A stretch of DNA of 64,000 bases from the NCBI GenBank assembly GCA_029215795.1, contig JARDYH010000003.1, positions 63,496,109 through 63,560,108 of the forward strand, read 5' to 3'. Position 1 is the first letter of the stretch. Each line of letters starts with the position of its first letter. This document shows positions 1 to 12,047 of the stretch, in pieces. Origin of the DNA: Anniella stebbinsi. Taxonomy: Eukaryota; Chordata; Lepidosauria; Squamata; Anniellidae. The translations under genes were made by a program, and so were the position numbers. Below the pieces are notes generated by a model. That model was not told where the DNA came from. It saw only the letters and a list, made by a program, of their open reading frames with translations, and ran no database searches.

Positions 1-684
1 TATGGTGCTGTTTGCTTTTATTTATCTTCAGATATCTGTAACTGTATTGTGTATATCTTAAATAAGTAATTGTGCTATTTCTTGCAGGTTATAGTCCCAT
101 AGTAGGCATTGTATTCAGCAAGATGATATAATCTTAGTGACAGAATCTTGCTACACCAGGAAAGCATGTTATTTCATGTGGCCCTGCCTTTGTTAAAAAT
201 TTCGTTTTAGAGAACCAGACTGGAACCCTATGCATACTTAATAAAAAGGTAAATTAGACTGAACTCAGTAGGTACAGTTACAACATTCGCATGTATAGAA
301 AGAAGTCTGTTGAGTTCAGTGTGCATAGGACTGGAATTTTGGCAGAAAGTAATCCTCCTCATCTTGAATCTGACTAACAAATGTGTTTAGGGTTGTGGTG
401 AAAGTTTCTAGTCCTCATGTCTGCAAATAAGTTTGAACAGATATAAGTCTTGGTAGCTTAGAACTGGGCAACATTTCCACGTTGCCAAAATAGCAATATT
501 TATTTTCAAAATGCTGTGATATGTAGACTGTGAGTAAAGCTAATTTGTGAGTCGTTTTGATTGACCTGAATATTAAAACCTACTAATTTTTGAAACAAGA
601 CATACAAATGTTCAAGCTTGCTCTTCAAAATTCTTCATTAATTATCCTAATAATAGCAGTGTTGCTGGTTGCAGTCTTAAGACC
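1..684. other. AT-rich non-coding DNA
   Basis: No exon, RNA gene or long open frame seen. About 222-333 has weak similarity to the 'CCTATGCA...TGCATAGG' palindromic MITEs, with inward-facing GAACTCAGT-like arms, but is too diverged to delimit. Confidence 0.5.
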
Positions 685-1020
685 CTTTATGGTAGGGTGA
701 TCAGATAAAATCCAGGTCAAGGCTCATGTAACTTTAACAGTTGTAGAGAAAAGGGAATTTCAGCCAATGTCATTTGTATGCAATTAGTTCCTGGTGAAAT
801 TCCCTCTTCATCACAACTGTTAAAGTTGCAGGGGCCCTGCCTTCTTTTGTATATGGTCACTCTAGTATAGTGCATGCACCTTTAATTGTTGTGATGAAGA
901 GGGAATATCACCAGGAACTAATTGCATACGAATGACACTGGCTGAAATTCCCTTTTCTCTACAACTGTTAAAGTTACATAAGCCCTGACCTGGATTTTAT
1001 CTGGTCACCCTACTTTATGG
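685..1020 (+). mobile_element. Palindromic hAT-type MITE, dimeric form, with perfect 8-bp target duplication
   Basis: The element is 693-1012 (320 bp), beginning TAGGGTGATCAGATAAAATC and ending with its inverted complement GATTTTATCTGGTCACCCTA. It is flanked by CTTTATGG at 685-692 and 1013-1020. An 8-bp duplication with TAGGG-type ends is the hAT signature. The two arms match over most of their length (for example the AACAGTTGTAGAGAAAAGGG segment). Internally, TGGTCACTCTAG near 855-866 is an old monomer terminus, so the unit looks like a monomer of about 174 bp fused to an inverted partial copy. It has no coding capacity. Confidence 0.8.
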
Positions 1021-3190
1021 TTGCTTCTGGCTTTATAATCAGGCTATTTATATATAAAGACATAAGTATTAAGCATTTAAATACCAAACATAATTTGGTA
1101 AAGATTGTTGTTTTTTAAAAAGCTATTCCTTTCTCCCAAAGAAGTCTCCCCCATTCTATTCAATTTTAAACTGAGATATGATATAAAGGAATAATCCTAA
1201 TACAAATAGTGTTTTTGTGCAAGTAATTGAATATTCTCCAGTGATTGGTTTGTTAACTGATGCACCTTTAAGTAGTTGGCCCTTAACAATCTTATTAAGG
1301 AGAGCTACATAAAATTGAATCTTGCTGCTTACTGTTCAAGACCTGTCTGTTAGGCTGGCTATCTGCAGTATGACTCTAAGCATTCTTACTCAAAAGTAAA
1401 TCTCAGTAAGTTCAGAAGGACTTACTTACAAGCAATTATGTATAGGCTTATTGCCTTAGCTTCAAAAATAGCCATCCTGATCATCTACACACCACTTGTA
1501 TATAATCAGAGCAGTCATTTGAAGTGAGCTATGCAACAAGCAGTATCCATTTGTCTCAAGTTTATCTTCAAGGAACCTTGAGTTGTTTCTCACTGTGGAA
1601 TCCTGAAGCTCTGATAAATTTGTGTATAGGATGTCAGGGTAGTATACATTCTTGTATAAAATAAGATATTTGACTATGTTAAGGTCTTGGTGCTGTATAA
1701 TTTACTCCAAGCATTTACACAGTATTTGTCCCTAGTTAGGAAGCAAGAACTGCCAATGAAGGAGTGTGATGATGTTTTAGCATAAATACATACATAGCAT
1801 TCTTTCCAGATCCTTGACAGGTGCATACATCTTGCAGCAATCTTTGTCCTTTCTTTTTTAATTTAAGATGGGTTTTTTAAAAGTTAGGTTATAAGTTAAG
1901 TCCACAATTAAGATTTTATAGGGCTAAAATGAAATTTGAAGTTGTCTCAAAAATAAGAAAAATGCTTTAAAAAACTGGCAGATTTAAACCATTGGTTGAA
2001 GTGTTCCAGCAAATAATGCAATACCTTGTAGATGGGGTTGTGCTGACTTGTATTCCTTTTTAAATTTGAAATAGCCTTAATAGCAGGTAACTGTGATTTT
2101 ATGGATAAATGGTCCTATGCGTTCCTTAATGGGAAGGACCATTGTTACCTATAGTGACTGTAAAGTGGAGAGTGCTCATAAAGCATGTGCAGAAGTCCAG
2201 TCCGACTTCTCTTTAAAAATAAAAAGAGAGCAGTTGTGTAGGGGAAATAAGTCAGTTATGGAGCTGCCATGTTTTCCTGACAAAGACATCATCCATGCCT
2301 ATAACAATGGCAAGATGGAGGAGGAAACTTAGTAAGTGCAGTGGCCTCCCCCCTTTCATCACTGCATCTCAGTACTTGAAAAACAGAAGAATTTGAATTT
2401 CTGCAAAGATTCCCAGTTAGAAAAGAAAGGTGGCAACCTTTAGTTAGTTTCTTTCTACACTTCTTCCAAATCAGTTTAAATATTCTCCATATAATAGAGA
2501 ACCTTTTGGCTTTCTGTATGGTGTTACCTAGAAATCCATATTGTGGACCAGAACTTCATCTTTGTGGCAATGTGCACAGTCAGCCTCCCCCCCTCCCCCC
2601 CAAAGTTCACTGCCTATAGGTAAATATAGTTATTGCCTCTTCACTCTTATCCAAGTGGTTTGCACTTTACCAACTATATTCCAGGGTTGACAAGGGAGGA
2701 TCGGGGGCCTCAATTTATTGAGATAATTTGTTTCTGTTGGGAGAAATGAGGTACACACCTTCCTCGCTACTTTGACTGAGCTGCTTCAATAGTCCAATGC
2801 ACTTCATCCTGGGTTAAGACAAATCTCCAATGTTGCAATTCCTGTTCTAGTGCTACACATGATCCTTATATGCATTGGTCAGTTAGCAGATGTCAGTACA
2901 TCTTTGCAAACGAAAGAATTGGGGATAGGCTTTGGAGTGCAGCTCAAGTTTCCACTATAAATTACAATAAATTTAAGTACTCACATTTACCTGATTTGGG
3001 GACTGAAGTCTCTGTTGAGCAGCAGTGGCAATGAAATAGTTATTATGTAGATATTTAGGCTGCAAGGAGTAAGAGAGTAAATCTTATTGAAAAAAGGCTT
3101 TTGAATTAAAAAGGTAAACATCTGTTCATGTATAAGATTACGAATTTAGGCATCTATCTGGGATTATTTACCTATATAGTTCTAGTTTCT
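1021..3190. other. AT-rich intergenic or intronic DNA
   Basis: No recognised gene. A degraded palindromic MITE is likely near 1375-1449 (inverted TTACT/AGTAA arms ending in TATAGGCTT). The 79-codon frame at 2093-2332 has no family resemblance and no splice context that I trust. A C-rich run sits near 2587-2600. Confidence 0.5.
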
Positions 3191-3196
3191 GTCTTA

Positions 3197-3660
3197 CACA
3201 ATGGCTGGGTTCACACATCATGCTAACCCATGATGGGTGGCAAGCTACGCTGGTAGGTGGTTATGCAAGCAACCTACTGTGCTCCCACCAAACAATAAGG
3301 CAAATAAGCTACACAGAACAGTTGATTTCACACCCCTTGCCCCTCTTCTTCCTGTAGTCTTCCCATCCAGCTGGGCAGGCATCCTAGTTTCCTTTGTGGT
3401 GGGAACAGAGATCATGAGAAGAGCAGAGCAGCTACAGCGTTTTTGGCTGTTCTTGCTGAGCAGTTGTAGGTGAACTCCGTGACAGACAACACCCTAACCC
3501 ACTATAGGTAAAATAACACTTACTAGAGACCGTAGGTTCCCAGAGTGGCTTTGGGGGAAATAACTCACCGTGGGGGCAGGCGGAAGCATTCCCCAGACAA
3601 CACGCTAATCCATCATGGGTTCTGGGAAATAAGCCTTCCTGTTTTATGTGAACTCAGTCA
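3197..3660. mobile_element. Dispersed MITE-like repeat, 'cacacatcatgctaacccatgatgggt' family
   Basis: The left side has TTCACACATCATGCTAACCC followed by ATGATGGGT. The right side has AGACAACACGCTAATCCATC followed by ATGGGTT. Related pieces recur at about 15893-15970, 18280-18360, 35138-35285 and 40676-40755, each with an 'acacac(t/g)ctaa/ttagc' motif and self-complementary segments. The superfamily is not identified. Confidence 0.5.
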
Positions 3661-5812
3661 GTAGCAAAAGAAAATGGGCATTGGAGGATGAGGTTTTGGT
3701 TTCCTCTCTCAAAGGGAAGGGAAAAGGGGGAAATTATCTGGATAAAACACGTCAAAACTTCAGTTTTGATGTACACACCACTTTCTATAAAGTATCACAT
3801 ATTCCTCAGCCCTAAAGGGGCTTGGTAGGAGTTACTTCTAAGTATTAATGTGTAAGATTGAGCTACAAATGTATTCACATTGATTTCAGATCTTTTGAAT
3901 ATTGCTGCTACTAATTCAGCACTTAGAAGTATTTTAACCAGGGTGGATAAAAATCATCAAGATTAAAAAAAAAATCAGATAGGCCTTGGGTGCCTGTTAT
4001 GGTTCCTTCTAGTTTTCTTTTGGGGTTTGTGCACTCATCCACATTGAGAATGGTGGGTTATATTTAAAAATAAAAAATAAAATGATTCAACTACTGTAAT
4101 TACAGGAAGAGAAGCGTTCTCTAGCCGTTGTGCTTACCAAAAATTAAATCCAGTACCTTCTTTGATGATCTCTGACTTTTCATTTTTGAGTGGCTGTTTG
4201 GATTAAACTTCCTGATTTGGATAGCTCTCATTCATGTTCGTACTTGCTATTATTTTATGAAGGGTACTTTAGGGTAATAGCAGACTGCCACTGGCTTACA
4301 GGGGGGGAAATGGGTGGGTAACTTAGATGCCAAATTCATAGCTTTTATAAAGGAGTAATATAACTAGAGGTGAAATCATGTAGTTACCGCTTTGGTCAAG
4401 AGAAAAATATTTCTTGTTCTTAATACATTAAAATTGTCTTATGTCTTACCTGTTGGCTTTCCGTCCAGTTCTTCTCTTCAAGTGTGTGTCTCAATTTTTC
4501 ACCAGTACAGCAATTCTTACTTTTTACCACTCCCATCCTTGGGTTTTATCCTACTACTGTCTTCATAACTGTTAATCCCAACTGCCATGGAACAGTTTCA
4601 GTCCAAAGTTCCATTTTCCTCCCCCCTCCTTAAAAAACTGACTTCCAAAGATGGTTCTTGCTATTCTAATAGTAGCCAAGCTTAATTTCTTTATGTACAT
4701 TTATTTTGTATAAACTTGGTATGAAATCTAATGCTAACTTTGACCACTGAAATGTTGGTAACGATGGTTGATCTACTGTTGCTGAGAGGAATTGTGTTAA
4801 TTTCAACAAAGCCAAATGCTTCAGAGAAGGTACACCTGGCAAACTCCAGATTTTTACAGTGGAGTAAGGTGCTTAACTGTCATTCTGTGCATATGGAGGA
4901 ATTTGAGTAAATGTATCTTCATACAAAAGGAATTGTCCTTCTTTGACAAATAGCTGAAAACCCGTTTCTTTAGAAATAACTTTCTTTTGAACAAATATCA
5001 GTTAAGGGGAATTTGGGGTTATGTTTCAGTAATCCTGCAATTTAAAATCTCTTGTCCTTGAAAGAATGGAGATGACCAAAGTTTGCTTTACTTTCCTAGT
5101 GTCTGCCAGGATTATCATAAAGAACTGTGTGTATTGGGAAATTTAGTTTGAGTCTTTGTATCACTGTAAATTTTTCATAGACTCTGATGTTCCTATATTG
5201 AATCGAGTCTACAGATAGTCTACTTAGAATTCAAAGGCAATTCTTTGCCTGCTTCTAGTAAGACAGTATGGATGTTCAAGGGGGCTGGGAATCATGGGCA
5301 CAGTTGCCCCTCCCTGGAGGACCCGTATTGTCCAGATTCCCACCGTAATGTCCAGATTCCCATCTTGCATTTTAAAAAGCATGTTTCTAGCCCTTGTAGA
5401 ACCTGAGATAGGAAGCAAAAAATGCAAGCACTATTTTGCCAATCATTTTGTAAGAAGCCAATTAATGAAGTCCTATAAATGATTGAGATATGCATTCTCT
5501 GGAGATGGAAATTCCTAGCTCCATTTTAAACCATATATTTTGATCTTCCTTGTTGGGAAATGATTACCCCATTAAAAAATGTCATTCCTCCAAAAACCTC
5601 TCTATTAATACATATAAAGTTTCCGTTGGAGCTGAGAGACTATGAATTAGGCAAGCTCTGCGAAGTAGAAAGGGGTTTTTTTAGTGTTGTATGATAAGCC
5701 TGCACTATAATCCAGTGTTATCCAGTCTCCTCATGTGTTGGCATTGGGGGGGATGCAAGAGGGGGTGGTGAAGTTCATTGTAATAGCAGTGCAGTTTATT
5801 AGGGTTATGGGA
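3661..5812. other. Non-coding DNA, nothing definite
   Basis: AT-rich. There is a GGTGGATAAAAATC-type fragment near 3950 and a small tandem duplication of a TGTCCAGATTCCCA segment near 5329-5365. Overlapping short frames on both strands near 5224-5495 carry no recognisable domain. Confidence 0.45.
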
Positions 5813-5835
5813 GTGTGTGTGTGTGTGTGTGTGTG
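5813..5835 (+). repeat. (GT)n microsatellite
   Basis: Perfect GT run of about 11 units ending in GCGCACA. It gives a run of VCVC residues in one frame, which is an artefact. Confidence 0.95.
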
Positions 5836-6169
5836 CGCACATGTAGCTTTAAGGGAGGCTGCAAGTTTTAGTTTCTCTTCTGGGGGCCTCTCCCTTCCCC
5901 CTTCTTTCTCTTACTTAGTGCAGGTCTTGAAGCTAAGGCTATGTGGTACCTCTGATGTTAGTTGTTTTCACATATACTGTAGTAATACAGAATTATGTTG
6001 TGAAGGTACCTGAATTTTTTGGGTGTTGCTTGGAGAGCAGAGCCTAGGAGTGGACTGTAAACTGAGTGAATAAGCTCATCCTTCCCCCACATACTACCCA
6101 CACCCAAGGGATATTATAGTGGTGACGGGAGCCAGAGAAAGAATTGAGGCTTTTGGCTGTGGGTAGAAA

Positions 6170-6440
6170 GACCAGGGCTGGCTCTACCATAAGGCAGAAC
6201 AGCAGTTGCCTCAGGCAGCAGATGCTGGGAGCTGGCAGAAAGGTGTTGGAGGAGAGATCTGTGTGCCAAGCAGCCTGTCCAGGACCTGCAAAGCTAGCCT
6301 GTTGCTTTCAGGTGCAGTGGAGGATACTGTCCCATCCACAGTATTGAAGTAAGGTTCAATTGCCAGTCCTGTGGAATGGGAGGGGGCGCTGTCTTGTAAT
6401 TGCCTCAGTCAGCAAAATGTCTTTGGCCAGACCTGGGAAA
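6170..6440 (+). mobile_element. Dispersed repeat, 'gggctggctctaccataagg' family, copy 1
   Basis: Matches 23905-24160 along its length: GGGC(T/C)(G/A)GC(T/C)CTA(C/T)CATAAGG at the start, CAGTATTGAAGTAAG in the middle, CAGCAAAATGTC near the end. A third copy lies inverted near 45420-45505. The family is common in squamate genomes as I know them; its class is uncertain. Confidence 0.6.
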
Positions 6441-7571
6441 GACATTGTATGGACACCAGGTCTACCCAATGAGAAGAGCAGATGCCACTGGAAAAATTCC
6501 TGCAAATGCACATCTAAGGAAGCCCTGTTGAACTTTGTGGGATTTACTAATGTTTTCAATCAGTACGTAACATTAAGAGGTAGACATTGTGTACAAGTGT
6601 GCAGCAGAATCAAATTTAATTCTATTTTATTACTGTATCTTGCTACTAAAAGACCTCTATTAAACTATAAGGGGCAACATGAGGAGACAGAGAGATCTGT
6701 CTCTCAAGGTTCTTTTTTCTAAGAACAAGAACAAGTTCTTTCTCCTGACTAGCTGGATACTTTGAAAGGAACTAAAGCACACTAAATAGCCAGAAAATAG
6801 CATTGTTGTAGTGTTGTTGTTACCTCAAGAAATTGAACTGCAGCCTGTGAATGAGTTCATAACACAATATTTCATGTCAGATCAAAGGCACTTCTGAATA
6901 ATTGGATTTGAACTGTCAGAAGAATGTGGGTTCTTTGTCGACAATAGGTTTTGCCTCAAGTTATGTAGCTTATTATAAAGCTTATCACTTGAGCTACTTA
7001 AAAATCCAGTAGTTCATCTTCCTAGCCCCTAATTAGTATTAACAATTTGGTATACAAATTATTCAAATATTCTTAAATATATATCCTAGTAATATTTTGT
7101 TGTGCAATTATGAAAAATTATTTGAAGTTATTTATTAATAAATAATTGCCTTTCAGTTGAAAGTAATTAATTATTTAAAGACTACATGAGAAATGAAACC
7201 ACACCTTTGAGGTAAAATCTTGAAGATGTACAACATATATCATCTGGAATAATATTGTTTTGGGATATTAAAGTTTATACTCCCATTACTGACTTGAGTA
7301 TTAGGTTCAGCTGTATTCCACTCATATAACCACAAATTGTCTTTGTTTAAATCTGGCTGATAAGACAAGTTGGCCCAACTTTGATTTAAAAAGGATGGGA
7401 GGGCTAGGTCTTAAAATCTAGAGTTAACTATTCTAAATATTGACACTGATTTCAGGAAACAAGATCTGCTGGCTTGTAACTCTTAAAGCATTCACAAATC
7501 ATATACATGACTACCCAGAAAGAAGCAACATTGAGTTCAATGGAACTTACTCCCTGGTAAGTGTGTTTAGC
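6441..7571. other. AT-rich non-coding DNA
   Basis: No gene seen. 7505-7570 (GAGTTCAATGGAACTTACTC then GGTAAGTGTG) is the right half of a palindromic 'AAGTCCCATTGAACT' type MITE. Confidence 0.45.
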
Positions 7572-8053
7572 CAGGATACACAACCTGTGAGCCATATACA
7601 GCCCTTGGCCACTCACTGTGTGGCCTTGGAGTGCCCCACCCACTTTCCCCCAGAGCCCAGCTGATCAGTTGGGGTCTGAGGAGAAAGCTGCTGTTGCGGC
7701 ACTGCTAATAGTAGCGTTGTGACAACAATACTAATTGGGCTTTAGCTTCCCCTTTCCTCTGCAGCCCTGAAATAGCTGGGGTTGCTGCTTCTGCACCACT
7801 AGTGGTAGGGAAGTGGCAATCCTGATCGGTTTCACTAGGACACCCCTGAAGCAGCTTTCTCTACTCACGGTGATCTTGAGTAGGATTTCTAGGATAGAGG
7901 TGACCTTAAAGCCTTCCACCCACCTCAGTGATCTTAAGTAGGATCAGTGGGATGAGGATGGGGAGGGCATGTGTACATGCATATGTGCAAACCCTTACCC
8001 ACCACCTGGGAACACAGGAGGCCCTTGGGGGCTGAAAAAGCTGTGCACCCCTG
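7572..8053. mobile_element. hAT-like non-autonomous element (weak)
   Basis: The left end CAGGATACACAACCTGTG and the right end CTGTGCACCCCTG resemble a hAT terminal pair of the CAGGGGTG...CACCCCTG type. The interior has a partial direct repeat (GTGATCTTGAGTAGGAT and GTGATCTTAAGTAGGATC). The flanking octamers TGTTTAGC and TTGTATTA do not match convincingly, so the boundaries are tentative. Confidence 0.4.
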
Positions 8054-9512
8054 TTGTATTAGATTGGAGCCTCAATGTAACTAAAGAGAGGCTCCTAGAG
8101 TCCTGGGAAAAGGGAAAGGGTGGGTGGTGGGAGGGGAGGGTTGGCTAGTCCTGGTAATTCAAGTGCTGAATTAATGATGAAACTAGGGAGGGGGAATACT
8201 TTCTTCTATGCAAAAGATGACCTGATAGAAACAGCTCTCATATTTTAAGTTAATACAGATATTTATTTATTTATTCATTTATGATTGTGCTTCAAGATAG
8301 TCCTACTTGTACCCAAAGCATGGATAAAAACAAGTAGACAGACCATATTATGACCTATGGATATGCTCGTAACCCATTATCAAACATTCCTGACAGTGAT
8401 AATAATATGGATTCCTAACTTTCAAAGCAGCAATATGCCTGATGCCTTTTTTTTTCAAAATTAGGCATTTTGACAAACAATGCTAAGGAAGAGATGCTTG
8501 TATCTCTCTATTTGGCTTTCATAGTTTTCATAAACTGAAGAAATAGCCTGTTGCCACAATAAGCTAGTCGATGTCTCAAGTGTAACACTTTTAATCTTAT
8601 GATACTTAATATTTAAAATCTTATCCATAAGTTGCAGCCAGGTTATAGTCATATTGTTATGAATAACACTACAAAAGTCAAATATGTGTTGTGACCTGTC
8701 CTCACTCAGACTTTTGCTAATTTTGCTAGCAAGTCTTGAGGGGTAGCATTTTTTAATCGTTCAATGAAAAGCTTTTTGGGGCAGCAAAACATTTTTAAAG
8801 GTGAATGACTTGGCTGTGAAAGGAGAAACTGGAAAAGAAAGCCATTTTCAGATGTGTTTTCCTCAGTTTATTTGTGCTAAGAACTACTTGCACAGCTTAC
8901 TAGACGAGCAGCAAAATGCTAAAGGAGATACTACAGGCCACTTCTGTGAAAAAGGTGGTCTACTTTCAGAAGCAACCTTTGTGATCTTCTGTGAGAACCT
9001 CTAGTTGGCTAGCCATTTTCCTGTCTGCTCCACCCCATGCCCCTCACTTGCTTTCCCCCTCAGCTGCCAGTTCTCTTGAACCTAGCAGTATCCCGGATGT
9101 AATATAAAAAGTAGCAAGGAACTGTCCTCTGTGCACTCCTTCCCACAGACTGCAAGGCCAAAAGAAAAGTCAGCCGTCTTGGGGGCATATTCATACTGAG
9201 CAATTACTAAGGAACATGCATCCATATCTTTCCATAAGCAGAAGGGTTAAAACCTGTTTTTAAAAAGGCAATGACACAATGCCCTGAAGCAGGGGCAGGA
9301 GCACACACTTTATTCTTGACTCTCCCTATGGGGAAAAACATGAATGAGCTGATTTCCTGCAAATGGAGGCAGCAAGGCCGGGAGAATGACTGAAGCATGA
9401 CCTTCCTTATTTGCAAGGCTGTACTATTTCAAGCAATGTGATAATTTCAGTGTTTTGTGTCATTGTATCAATTCTCAAAACTTAGCGGCTGCATTGTTTG
9501 AATCTCTTGAAC
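8054..9512. other. Non-coding DNA
   Basis: A (TTTA)n-like run lies at about 8254-8282. No exon or structured repeat was identified in the rest. Confidence 0.45.
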
Positions 9513-9650
9513 AGTCTTCCCCAGCTTGGCACCCTAAAAATGTTTTGGGCTTCAGTTCCCAGAATTCCTGGCTATTGGCCAGGTTGTCTGAGGCTGATGG
9601 GAGTTGTAGTCCAAAACATCTAGAGGGCATAAGGTTGGGGAAGGCTGCTG
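9513..9650. mobile_element. Palindromic MITE, 'ttttgggctcagttcccagaatt' family
   Basis: The left arm CTTCCCCAGCTTGGCACCCT is mirrored by AGGTTGGGGAAGGCTG at the right. TTTTGGG.CTTCAGTTCCCAG on the left pairs with GGGAGTTGTAGTCCAAAAC on the right. The same family occurs at 43487-43611, where an imperfect 8-bp target duplication supports hAT ancestry. Confidence 0.7.
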
Positions 9651-9778
9651 TAGAGTGACACAGATCGTTTACTGCAATGCCAAAATGCAGACCAGAGGAA
9701 GTCCTGTCTAAAAGGTGAATTAAAAGCACTTGTCAGAGTTACAATGTTTTTAGTCATTCAAAGCATACAATACTTTAA

Positions 9779-10162
9779 GAGAACAATCCTATGGTTCCTG
9801 GGTGAGTGACAGTGCTCAGTTTTGGATGGGGGAGTTGGAGATTCACCCCTCCACTCAGCAGGCGTGGGAAGAACCATGCTGGCGGTCAAGGAGAAAACGG
9901 GGCATTCTGGGCGGTGCAGAGGGGAGGAGACTTGAGAGGCCAGGCTACAAGTTATCTTGAGCCTCTTCTAGCCTCCTTCCCTCCCCGTCAAAAGTACCCT
10001 TGCTAGACTGGCTAGAAAGCCCATCTAGCAGGATATGTAGACCGGGGGAGGGAGTGTAAAGATCGCCTCTGCAGCTCCTCCCGCCTTGCATTGGATGATC
10101 GGAGAGCTCCAAGTTCAGGGGCTTCTGATCACCGGGGGAGCAATCGATAGGATTGTGCCCTC
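9779..10162. mobile_element. Non-autonomous element with 'CAATCCTA' inverted ends
   Basis: Begins near AGAACAATCCTATGG and ends near ATAGGATTGTGCCCTC. The inside is GC-richer than the flanks. Similar ends bound 47014-47378, which suggests a family of about 365-385 bp. No clean target duplication is seen. Confidence 0.45.
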
Positions 10163-10540
10163 AGTGGAAAAGAACCCCACAATATTTTTCGCTATAGTCT
10201 TAACAAATGTATAGTTATGCTTTATTCATGTTCAGATGTTGCTATTGCTATGTGGGGATGTGTAACCTATGTGTGATCAAGGCCAAATCACATTTGGTTG
10301 AAATGTGTGTTCTCAGCATTTTATTACCCATGTACAAAGTGACATTTATTGCAAATCATACATAAAATGGGAGGAAATAAATATTTACAATTAGAGTTAA
10401 TAGCTGCATCTAGCTATCATTTTTAATTGACAAAATCTGGTGCCTTGATGAAATGGAACTAATAGGAGGAAATGTAATTCTTTGAATATACTAAAAATAC
10501 AAATTGTTCAATAATATGGTAGTTAAGAGCCTTACTGAAT
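10163..10540. other. AT-rich non-coding DNA
   Basis: Nothing recognised. Confidence 0.5.
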
Positions 10541-10873
10541 CATAAGAACATAAGAAGTGCCATTCTGGATAAGACCGAGGGTCCATCTAGTCCAGCACTC
10601 TGTTCACACACAGTGGCCAACCAGCTGGCGACCAGGGACCAACAATGCAGGACATGATGCAACAGCACCTTCCCACCCATGTTCCCCAGCAACTGATGCA
10701 CACAGGTTTACTGCCTCAGATACTGAAGTACTTAACCATCAGGGCTAGTAGCCATTGATAGCCTTTCCCTCCAAGAATTTAGCCAACCCCCTTTTAAAGC
10801 CATCCAAATTGGTGGCCATCACTACATCTTGTGGCAGTGAATTCTATAATTTAATTATGGACTGTGTTACAAA
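10541..10873 (-). mobile_element. CR1 LINE 3' UTR
   Basis: On the minus strand the copy ends in TTCTTATGTTCTTATG, the octamer tail typical of CR1. It contains the CTAGATGGAC, TTGGCCACTGTG and AAAGGGGGTTGGC-type blocks of the CR1 3' region. It is 5' truncated, as is usual for CR1. Confidence 0.8.
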
Positions 10874-10878
10874 TGCCT

Positions 10879-11047
10879 ACCTAATCCAGCATTCTGTTCC
10901 CATGCTGGCCAACCAGATGCCTTATGGGAAGCCCATGAACAGGACACGAGTATAATTGCACACTCCCATGTTCCCCAACAATTGGTATTCAGAGCCCTCT
11001 GATACTGCAACTACTATTTAGCTGTTATGACTAGTAGCCTTTGATAA
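10879..11047 (-). mobile_element. Second, more diverged CR1 3' UTR fragment
   Basis: Repeats the same blocks as the adjacent copy (CCAGCATTCTGTTCCCATGC, GGCCAACCAG, CCCATGTTCCCCAACA) without the octamer tail. It is an independent older insertion or a tandem piece. Confidence 0.6.
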
Positions 11048-11057
11048 TCTTATCTTT

Positions 11058-11222
11058 AGTGCAAAATGTGGGGTTGGAAGACTGGGGTCCAAATCCCCAC
11101 CTTCATATGAGGCTCATATGAGACTAGTCACTTATATAGTAATTGTGAGGCAGGGGGGAAATGGGGTAGTCCCATATGCACCCTGAGCTCCCTGAAAGAA
11201 AGGTGATTCAAATGTAATAAAA
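11058..11222 (+). mobile_element. tRNA-derived SINE (Sauria-like), degraded
   Basis: An RNA polymerase III B-box-like GGGTCCAAATCCCC sits at about 11085. It is followed by the CAGTCACTT-type body (here TAGTCACTTATA), GTGAGGCAGG, and a tail ending CTCCCTGAAAGAAAGGTGATTC then AATGTAATAAA. The A box is poor, so it is probably inactive. It is not a tRNA gene because there is no cloverleaf 3' half. Confidence 0.6.
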
Positions 11223-11837
11223 CTTCAGTGAAGCTTAATAGCAAAAAGTGAGTTTGAAAGATCTTTGAAATAGGTTGAGCTGTACCATATCTGTATATTT
11301 AGTACTTCTCTCTTAATGTCATTGCATATTATCATGCTTGGAAGGAATAAAACAGAGTTCTATATTCATTAGCCATTGAATACCTGAAGCCAAATATAAT
11401 ATTTGTATGTTAAATACACAATTCAGTGTTTATAATGCTATTTATAGGCCAATGAACATAGTTTTGCTAGTGGGTGGTGTGAACTGGAAGGTAGATGTGA
11501 CATCAGACCATTCTTATGATATATATAAATCAGACTTCCTTGGAAATGCCGCTTTAGGTTCTCATCCCAGCATTTTTAGCCACTCTTTTGTACAGTATCA
11601 AGGCTACCTTCCTTGTTACTGAGGTCAGATTGCTCAGGTTTGCCTTTCATGTTTTCTGACAGTCTCTCCTATTTTGCTTTTAAATTTCTTCTGTTAGTTA
11701 TGACACTGCTTCTGTTTTGGAATAACGGATGTGGAATACTCTGTTAGGTGTATTTGTGAATATTGGGACCTGCATAAGAGTAATGAGTTGAACTAAAGTT
11801 ACCTACATTTCAATGATTTTACTGCAAGTTCCTTGCA
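11223..11837. other. AT-rich non-coding DNA
   Basis: No gene or repeat recognised. Confidence 0.5.
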
Positions 11838-12047
11838 TTGGCTTGGATCCAACATCACACAAGCAGAAGTCTGCTCATGCAGTGGGAGTTTGCCATCCTC
11901 TCCCACTGCAGCTCCCCAAGCAACTCCTCAATCTGCTCTGGGAAGTCTTCCAGCCTCTGGAACAGATTGGGGGTGCAGGGGGGGGAATCCATTCTGCCAG
12001 CAGTTTGCGTTCTGCTTATGGAATAAGAACATAGGATCCAACCCTCT
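11838..12047. mobile_element. Short element with 'TTGGATCC' inverted ends
   Basis: The left end GGCTTGGATCCAACATCACA is mirrored by TAGGATCCAACCCTCTGTG read inverted. The interior is GC-rich. Three overlapping open frames here are coincidental. Confidence 0.35.

Noticed and set aside
1..3190. Exon of the next gene (ARID2 side)
   Set aside because: I looked for splice-flanked conserved coding sequence at the left edge and found none.
5735..6013. 92-codon frame
   Set aside because: Passes through the (GT)n run, giving VCVCVC, and lacks homology.
11058..11222. tRNA gene
   Set aside because: Only a B-box-like segment is present. The downstream sequence is a SINE body and LINE-like tail, not an acceptor stem.
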